From CAKSKB01 sp034186235 (GTDB taxonomy: Bacteria; Bacillota; Clostridia; HGM11514), in contig JAXGBA010000120.1 of NCBI GenBank assembly GCA_034186235.1, forward strand, positions 1 through 5,085: a stretch of 5,085 bases of DNA. Direction: 5' to 3'. Below are positions 1 through 5,085 of the stretch, one piece after another (the stretch's first letter is position 1; each line of letters starts with the position of its first letter). The translations under genes and the position numbers were made by a program. Below the pieces are notes generated by a model. It was not told the origin of the DNA and searched no databases. It was given only the letters and a program-made list of their open reading frames with translations.

Positions 1-3000
1 ATGTTAAGATTGACGGCGCAGCCAAGGAAATCCCGGCCGGCGGCGGCACAATCAAGCATACCTTCACAAAGGCAGGAACGATTGAAGTTGCTTTCAAAGA
101 AGCAGGAAAGGTTGAGGGCGTTCTCGTATATTCCGAAGACTTTGAAGGCGAACATAAATACAGCGGCGGAACCGCTGTTGAAGCGGAAGGCGAAAACCAT
201 TATTATACACTCAAGAATTTGAACGGCGCCGATGCTGCAATGACGAGCGGCAAGGATAAACGTCCCGGCTCGGAAGCTTGGCAGTTCAGATTCAATACGG
301 GCGATAAGCTTAAATATATAAACGGAAAAACATATTCCATGATATGGAAGCAAAGAGTGAAGAAGGACGGCTCTTATTCCGCTGTTGCCAAAGGCTCCTC
401 CGGTTTCAATTCATTCTCCGGCGGATACCTTAAGACCTACAGCGGCGACACCCCTCAGAAGACATCCCAGTGGTACAGTCAGGGCAACACCGGCCCCGGC
501 GGAGTACGAACCGTTAAAGATGTTAATAACTACGATGCCGCTACCGGCTGGACAACTCTTGGTTTCACCGGAATATCCTACGGTGTTTGGGACGGGTCTT
601 CCGACGTGGAATTTGTTACCGTAAACGGTCTGTTTATGCAGTCCAATTTCTACACCCATATAGCAAAGCTTCTTGTTGACAACAAGGCTTACATGGGTAC
701 AGGCTTAAAGCAGGCCGAAGGCTATAAGTTCACAATCACCGATGCGGACATCTACGGCGATGAAGAAGGACTTAAAGAAAACGGCGGCAAATTAACCAAA
801 GAGCAGCTCTGCAAAGAGTGGAATTTCTCTATGGATTGCTCACCGCTTAAATCCGCTAAGAGACAGGCGGCAATCAATAAGGCGTTCTCCGATGCGGGAA
901 TTGAGCTCCAGATGGACGATGTTGAAATCAGAGCGGACGCAAGCGTTTACAACATCCCCGTAAAAATTAACGGCAAAGCTGAAGTAAAAGCGGTTACAAA
1001 TACGTATACAAACGACGCAACAACTCTTACCGCAAACGGTACAATCGCCGCTAACGACTATTACGGCGTAACAATTACCGTTAAGCCTACGGGCGGCGAT
1101 AAGGATTCGGTTAAGTCAATCACATACGACGGAGAGGAACTCGCATTTGAAGATCCTGAAAATGCAGTGGTTACCATTCCGGCAAATAAAGTTGACGCAA
1201 AAGAGCTTGCAGTAAATATCGAAACAATCACAGATAAAACACCGGTTATTTCCGAACTTAAGATTATAGGTGATAAGACGGTAGGCTCAACCCTCACCGC
1301 AAGCTACACTTATACCTGCGCAGACGCTAACGCTTCAACCTATCAGTGGCAGAAGCTGGTAGACGATGTATGGACAGACATCGAAGGCGCTACCGAAGAG
1401 ACATATGTAACAAAGGCAGAGGACAACGCAGCAAACATCAGAATTGCCGTTGACGCAAAGAGCGCTGCTGGCGCAACCTGGAAAAGGGTTTATTCCGCAC
1501 CGTTCTTTGTAGGTGAACTGGCATACTTTGTTGCACCGAACGGTAACGACGCTACAGGCGACGGCACAATCGGCAAGCCTTATGCAACGATGAAAGCCGC
1601 AAAAGAAAAGATTAAAGCTCTTATAGCGGCTGACGCACTTCCTGAGGGAGAAGTTATCGTATATTTCAGAGGCGGAAGATATCCGGTGACAGAAACGATT
1701 AACTTTACCGCAGCTGATTCCGGTAACGAAAACACAACCATTATTTACAAAGCTTACAATAATGAAAATGTAGATTTTGTAGGTTCTCAGAGGATTTCCG
1801 CAAACAAAATCTCCAAGGTTACCGAGGACGATAAGGATAAGTACGGCAATAAGATTCTTGACAGAATTATTGACGAACAGGCAAAAGGAAAACTCTATAA
1901 GATTGACCTCAGCGAATATACCGGCACTATTCCGTCAATACCCGAGTATGGCTGGAACAGCAACGGTTCGCCGATATACAATTCTTCATGGAGCGCAATG
2001 GACCTTATTGTGAACAACGAACGTCTCACAGACGCAAGATGGCCGAACGATGAACCCGATAACGCAATGATTATTTCCGAAAGAGTAGTTTGCGCTGATA
2101 AGGCGCAGCCTTCAAAGGTTGGTTATCCCGACCCGACAGGCAGAACAGCTCTCTGGAACGCTCAGGCTGTAGCGGATGACGGTATGGTTGACCTTCATGT
2201 TGCATACCATTGGTATTCCAACATTTATAAGATCGGTTCAATTGATGCGGCTGACAAGTCCTTTATGACTAAGTACGGTACTTCGTACAAAACTGCATCT
2301 AACCTGCCGCTTTATTTCTTCAACATTCTTGAAGAAATCGATATGCCCGGTGAAAGCTTTATCGACAGGGAGAGAAAGATTGCATACTTCTATCCCACTC
2401 ATCCCATAGACGGCACCGAGGAAATTGAGCTTTCAACCTTCAACGGTGTTATGATTACAATGAGCGGCGCGAAGTACATTACGTTTGACGGTATTAACTT
2501 CAGAAATTCAAGAGGTACCTTCATTAACACTTCGGGTCTTGACCATGTAACAATCAATGACAGTGTCATGGCTCACGGCGGACGCAACGCTGCAAATCTC
2601 AGCGGTTATAATATCACCGTTAACGGATGCCACATTTATGACACGGGCTACGGCGGTATTAGCATAAGCGGCGGCGACAGAAACAATCTTGTTTCGAGCA
2701 ACAATGTTATCAGCAACTGTATTTTATCTGATAACGCAAGGACAAAGACATCATATTCGCCTGCAGTTTCCATGGGCGGCGTAGGTGTTAAAGTTACGGG
2801 CAACATAATCTATAACAACCAGCATGAGGCAATTGCCTTCAGCGGAAACGACCATGTTATGGAGTATAACGAAATCTACAACTCCGTTAAGGAACACGGC
2901 GATATGGGCGCTATCTACTGGGGCCGTGACCCGTCCGTTCTCGGTATCGTAATCAGGAACAACTACTTCCACGATAACGGTAACCTCTATAACGGCGGAT

Positions 3001-5085
3001 GGAACCAGTCCATATTCGGCGATGACGGTAACTTCGGCGCCGACATTTACGACAACGTATTCTACCGTGCAACCCTTACCGAGGACAGGGGCGGTCATAC
3101 TTCCTCTTACCCGATTAAGACAAACGGTGGTCAGTATTACAATGTACACAACAATATATTTGTTGATAACCCCTGCTCGACATACTTCCAGTCGTGGGTA
3201 GGTGCAACCGCGGTTACGAACTTTAAATCGCCAGTGCAGGGCGCCTATATTCTTTATAACTATGACTGTAAGCCTACCGAGTCAAACGGCAGCTGGTCAT
3301 TCAATGTAAATGGTTCGCAGTGGAACAAGATAAAGAATTTCTGCGATAATGAAGCATGGAAGGCTCACTACAAGGATACCATGTGGGAACCCTTCTTTGA
3401 TAACTTCAGCGCCGAAAGAGCTGAAAAGATGTTTGCTTTCGCAAACGCTAAGGACTTTAAGGGCTTGACGGAATATGTTAAAACTTTTGCTCCGTCGCAG
3501 TCCAATACCTTTGATAACAACATCAATGTTAAAAATCTTGCGAAAAGACCCGAAGGTATTTCGAGAACCGAGAACGAAGTTGTAACCAACAACTACGCTT
3601 CAAAAACCGGTACTACCTCGAGCGGCGCTTCGATATTCAAGGATTACGGAAAAGACTTCTCGCTTACCGACGAAGGTCTTGCCGAAGTAAGAAAGACCGC
3701 AACGGGCTTTAAGAATATCGATATGAGCACTATCGGCATAGACTATGACGAAAACTGCACAGGCTATGCACCTAAGGCAACAGACGCTAAGCTCATCGGT
3801 AACCCCGCAGTAGGCGGAACGCTTAAAGCTACTTATACATTTACCGATCCCGACGGCGACAGCGAAGGTCACTCGGTAATCGCATGGTATGCGGCTGAAA
3901 ATATTGATGGCGTTTATACAAGAGTTCTCGGCAAGGGCGACAGAGAAATGCTTGTTTCCGAAGAACTCGCCGGTAAATTCGTTAAGTACACCATTATTCC
4001 TTACGATAGGGATAACCGTTACGGTCCTATGGTTGAATCTGCACCTGTTCAGGTTTCCGCAGGCGGTGTTACGGTTGATAAGTCCGAGCTTTCCAAGGTT
4101 CTTGAAGAAGCTGACGCACTTATCAAGTCTGCTGTAGTAGGCGAGCAGGATGGTATGTATCCGCAGGAAGCGGTTGATACCTTCAAGGCTGAATTTAACA
4201 AGGCGGCAGATGTGTTTGCAGCAGATGTTTATCAGTATCAGGTTAACAACGCTGTAAAAGCTCTTAAGAATGCAATTGATACATTCAAGCTTTCGCAGAT
4301 TTCAAACCTCGAATATCTTAACATCAAGGATATGCTGAAAGACACCGAAGGCTGGACTCAGGCTGTAGGCGACTCTGCGAAATTTGAGAACGGAAAGCTT
4401 ATTATTCCTATAGGCAATAAGATTCTTTACACCAAGGAAACATACCTTAACAAGATATTTACCTTCAGAATCAGGTTTGAAACAACAGATGATAAGGCAG
4501 TAACAAAGATTAACGATACCGATTTCTCGCATCGAGTTAACGCAGCAATTTATGCAAGATCGGTAGGATATAACGGTCAGCTCTGGTCTAATTCCAATAA
4601 GGGCTTCCTTATGTGGTTCCATAATGATACTTATGAGGCTCAGGAATGGAAACCGGCTCAGACAACACCTTTCTATTCGGCTGCTAATAAATTCTTTACC
4701 GAATACAATAAGGATTACGAAATTGCTTTCGGTGCGATTGATACGGCAGACGGCGTAAGATTGCTCATCTACGTTGATAACGAGCTCGTTTATGACGAAG
4801 TTTACGGTAACTCTCTTTTAGGTCAGATGGGTGCTCTCGGTTTCGGTAATCACGGTGATGCAAGTGACAATGTAAATGTTGTAATCTCCCCCGCAGAGGT
4901 TGACTTCACAAAGCTTAACACAGCAATTGCGGAGGCGGAAGGCTTCCTTGCAAAAGCGGAGATCGGCAGTGGGTACGGACAGTATCCGGCAGACAAGAAA
5001 GCAGCGCTTGAAAAAGCGATTGCAGAAGGTAAAGCAACGGTTTCCGACAGCTTTACAACTCAGCTTTCGGCAGACAGACAGGCGC
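1..5085 (+). CDS. Giant modular extracellular beta-helix protein, GH141-like glycoside hydrolase candidate (partial at both ends)
   Basis: One reading frame (codons from position 3) stays open across the entire window: 1,694 codons, no stop, no start or ribosome binding site that could be its beginning. Domain order is a beta-rich tail, a jelly-roll-like segment, a spacer, an Ig-like domain, a right-handed beta-helix module, a second Ig-like domain, FIVAR, LamG-like, FIVAR. The beta-helix module begins with YFVAPNGND followed by GDGTIGKPY, the usual opening of bacterial pectate-lyase-like beta-helix enzymes. Cysteines are few (about ten) and none occur after residue 1252, as is common in secreted Gram-positive proteins. 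The likely role is hydrolysis of a complex polysaccharide outside the cell; GH141 members known to me include an alpha-L-fucosidase acting on pectin and a xylanase, but the substrate here cannot be read from sequence. A signal peptide and cell-wall anchor are expected beyond the window. An inactive glycan-binding role, or another beta-helix family, remains possible. Confidence 0.93.
3..122 (+). other. C-terminal tail of an upstream beta-rich module (residues 1-40)
   Basis: The first forty residues alternate hydrophobic and polar positions with Gly-rich turns (VKIDG, then GGGTIKHTF, then GTIEVAF), which looks like the last strands of a small beta-sandwich whose start lies upstream. It shows the protein continues N-terminally, so the window does not begin near the signal peptide. 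It loosely resembles the stretch around residues 367-410 (VKSITYDGEEL, then VVTIPANK, then LAVNIET), so the two may be copies of one module; that resemblance is weak and judged by eye. Confidence 0.4.
135..758 (+). other. Jelly-roll-like domain, possible carbohydrate-binding module (residues 45-252)
   Basis: The segment opens with EDFEG, a start seen in many CBM4/9/22-like modules, and then carries beta-strand-like stretches: HYYTLKNL, AWQFRFNTG, NGKTYSMIWKQRV (107-119), GWTTLGFTGISYGVW (182-196) and HIAKLLVDNKAYMG near the end. The 'NGKTY' strand followed later by a 'GWTTL' strand is the order commonly found in CBM4/9-type folds. Exposed aromatic candidates for sugar stacking are W93, W115, W157, W183 and W196. 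Length (about 200 residues) is slightly above the usual 130-170. The middle (residues 125-175) is rich in Ser, Gly and Thr and may be a long loop insertion. What I see is a beta-rich, aromatic-rich domain; glycan binding is inferred, and it may belong to an unnamed family. Confidence 0.4.
759..1241 (+). other. Unassigned spacer region ending in a beta-rich segment (residues 253-411)
   Basis: This stretch between the jelly-roll-like and first Ig-like domains matches no family I recognise. Residues 253-310 are charged and partly helical in character (GGKLTKEQLCKEW, then SAKRQAAINKAF) with two cysteines at 270 and 279. Residues 311-411 turn beta-like, with many Val, Thr and Asn and alternating patterns (YNIPVKING, YGVTITVKP, VKSITYDG, VVTIPANK, LAVNIETI), consistent with one small beta-sandwich of about 90-100 residues. 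No catalytic motif is visible. It most likely acts as a structural spacer. Confidence 0.35.
1242..1514 (+). repeat. Bacterial Ig-like domain, copy 1 (residues 414-504)
   Basis: The domain shows the recurrent pattern of Ig-like modules in bacterial surface and glycan-degrading proteins: a first strand LKIIGDKTVGSTLTASYTY, then YQWQK with the core tryptophan at 449, then 'IEGATEETYV', then a strand INIRIAV-like (NIRIAVDAKSA) and a closing SAPFFV strand. It sits directly before the beta-helix module and pairs with the copy after it at residues 1256-1352. The role is most likely a rigid spacer or stabilising cap for the catalytic module, not catalysis. Confidence 0.7.
1521..3752 (+). other. Right-handed parallel beta-helix catalytic module, GH141-like (residues 507-1250)
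   Basis: The module opens with YFVAPNGNDATGDGT and IGKPYATM (508 onward), the N-terminal cap seen in bacterial beta-helix enzymes. An inserted domain (about 595-810) carries LIVNNERLTDARWPND (669-683) and YFFNILEEIDMPGESFID (771-788), matching the 'ARxPN' and 'NxxEExDxPGEwyxD' signatures I associate with GH141-like beta-helix hydrolases. The coils proper run from about 817 (ITFDGINFRNS at 826) to NNIFVDNP (1050-1057), with Asn- and Gly-rich turns. Candidate active-site segments are HGDMGAIYWGRD (965-976) and FGDDGNFG (1005-1012). The module closes with SLTDEGL and GFKNIDMSTIG (about 1220-1246), a typical end for these proteins. About 740 residues is large but not unusual for the type. Family assignment is by motif memory; a non-GH141 beta-helix family is possible. 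Confidence 0.65.
3768..4058 (+). repeat. Bacterial Ig-like domain, copy 2 (residues 1256-1352)
   Basis: This is a diverged relative of the domain at residues 414-504. Shared positions are the first strand (AKLIGNPAVGGTLKATYTF against LKIIGDKTVGSTLTASYTY), the core tryptophan (1295, against 449), and the final SAPVQV strand (against SAPFFV). It has a 'TDPDGDSEGHS' turn and a 'IIPYDRDNRYGP' strand-turn, both usual in Ig-like or cadherin-like modules of bacterial surface proteins, and the Asp-rich turn could bind calcium. It follows the beta-helix module immediately, so the catalytic core is bracketed by Ig-like domains. Confidence 0.7.
4077..4298 (+). repeat. FIVAR-type helical module, copy 1 (residues 1359-1432)
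   Basis: About 74 residues with the heptad-like helical pattern of FIVAR ('found in various architectures') modules: a first helix KSELSKVLEEADALIKSA, the conserved turn VGEQDGMYP (1378-1387), a second helix with EAVDTFKAEFNKAADVF, and a third ending VNNAVKALKNAIDTFK. FIVAR modules recur in Gram-positive surface glycan-degrading enzymes and adhesins, acting as spacers or, in some cases, binding sugars. The copy at residues 1637-1694 aligns through the same turn. Confidence 0.75.
4308..4898 (+). other. LamG/concanavalin-like beta-sandwich domain (residues 1436-1632)
   Basis: The segment has the layout of laminin-G-like or family 16-type lectin folds in bacterial multidomain enzymes: an opening near 'GWTQAVGDSAKFENGKLII', a FTFRIRF strand (1486-1492), a MWFHND strand, YEIAFGAI, then LLIYVDNELVYDEVYG (about 1587-1602), where 'VDNELVYD' corresponds to the usual 'vDG.lv.d' hairpin, and a closing ALGFGNHG and VNVVI. 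About 195 residues fits the fold. It lies between two FIVAR modules. Such domains often bind glycans; the substrate is unknown, and no catalytic Glu-x-Asp-x-x-Glu motif of family 16 hydrolases is visible. Confidence 0.55.
4911..5085 (+). repeat. FIVAR-type helical module, copy 2, cut by window end (residues 1637-1694)
   Basis: KLNTAIAEAEGFLAKAEIG followed by the turn GYGQYP and the helix KKAALEKAIAEGKATV aligns without gaps of note with the module at residues 1359-1432 (turn GMYP against GQYP). The third helix lies beyond the window. The two copies are clearly diverged at DNA level, so the duplication is old. Its presence after the LamG-like domain suggests that FIVAR units alternate with beta-sandwich modules toward the C-terminus. 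Confidence 0.75.

Noticed and set aside
1..222. Open frame on + starting with ATG at position 1 (73 codons)
   Set aside because: It lies in a different frame from the continuous coding frame, has a low-complexity Arg/Lys-rich product and no ribosome binding site in view; it is a shadow.
385..659. Overlapping shadow frames on both strands (+385-624 and -411-659)
   Set aside because: Both overlap the Ser/Gly/Thr-rich loop of the jelly-roll-like domain; the Pro-rich products are typical of out-of-frame reading.
2751..3149. 132-codon open frame on the minus strand
   Set aside because: It sits opposite the most conserved beta-helix coils. Its Val-rich product follows from the complement of Asn/Tyr/Thr codons, and it has no recognisable domain.
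2487..3170. Beta-helix coils considered as pectate lyase or phage tailspike
   Set aside because: The fold is shared, but the YFVAPNGND start, ARWPN and EEIDMPGE segments and the Ig/FIVAR/LamG context fit a bacterial secreted glycoside hydrolase better. No phage genes or lyase-type calcium-site motif are seen.
3600..3872. Minus-strand open frame of 90 codons, and its neighbour at 3368-3592
   Set aside because: Both are antisense to the intact forward frame through the end of the beta-helix module and the start of the second Ig-like domain, and are explained by codon bias.
4302..4622. 106-codon open frame on the minus strand
   Set aside because: It is antisense to the LamG-like domain, whose forward frame shows a coherent fold pattern; the antisense product shows none.

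Overview
The whole window lies inside one very large protein-coding gene on the + strand. Reading codons from position 3 (positions 1-2 are the tail of a split codon) gives 1,694 consecutive sense codons to position 5084 with no stop. The gene has neither its start nor its stop here. Residue numbers below count from the codon at position 3, so residue n begins at nucleotide 3n. I see no second gene, RNA gene, mobile element, CRISPR array or intergenic space.

The product reads as a modular, presumably secreted, carbohydrate-active protein. In order it holds: the tail of an upstream beta-rich module (about 1-40); a jelly-roll-like, possibly carbohydrate-binding segment (about 45-252); an unassigned spacer ending in a beta-sandwich-like stretch (253-411); a bacterial Ig-like domain (about 414-504); a large right-handed parallel beta-helix module resembling GH141-type glycoside hydrolases (about 507-1250); a second, diverged Ig-like domain (1256-1352); a FIVAR-type helical module (1359-1432); a LamG/concanavalin-like beta-sandwich (about 1436-1632); and a second FIVAR module cut by the window end (1637-1694).

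The most likely source is a gut or rumen Clostridia-type Firmicute (Oscillospiraceae/Ruminococcus-like). This is inferred from moderate GC, a strong preference for AGA arginine codons, frequent CTT leucine codons, and FIVAR modules, which are typical of surface glycan-degrading proteins in Gram-positives. It is not proven. The modules together suggest a cell-surface or secreted enzyme: a beta-helix catalytic core with Ig-like spacers on both sides, and accessory modules that bind glycan or extend the protein. The signal peptide and any C-terminal anchor (SLH, LPXTG, dockerin) would lie outside the window.
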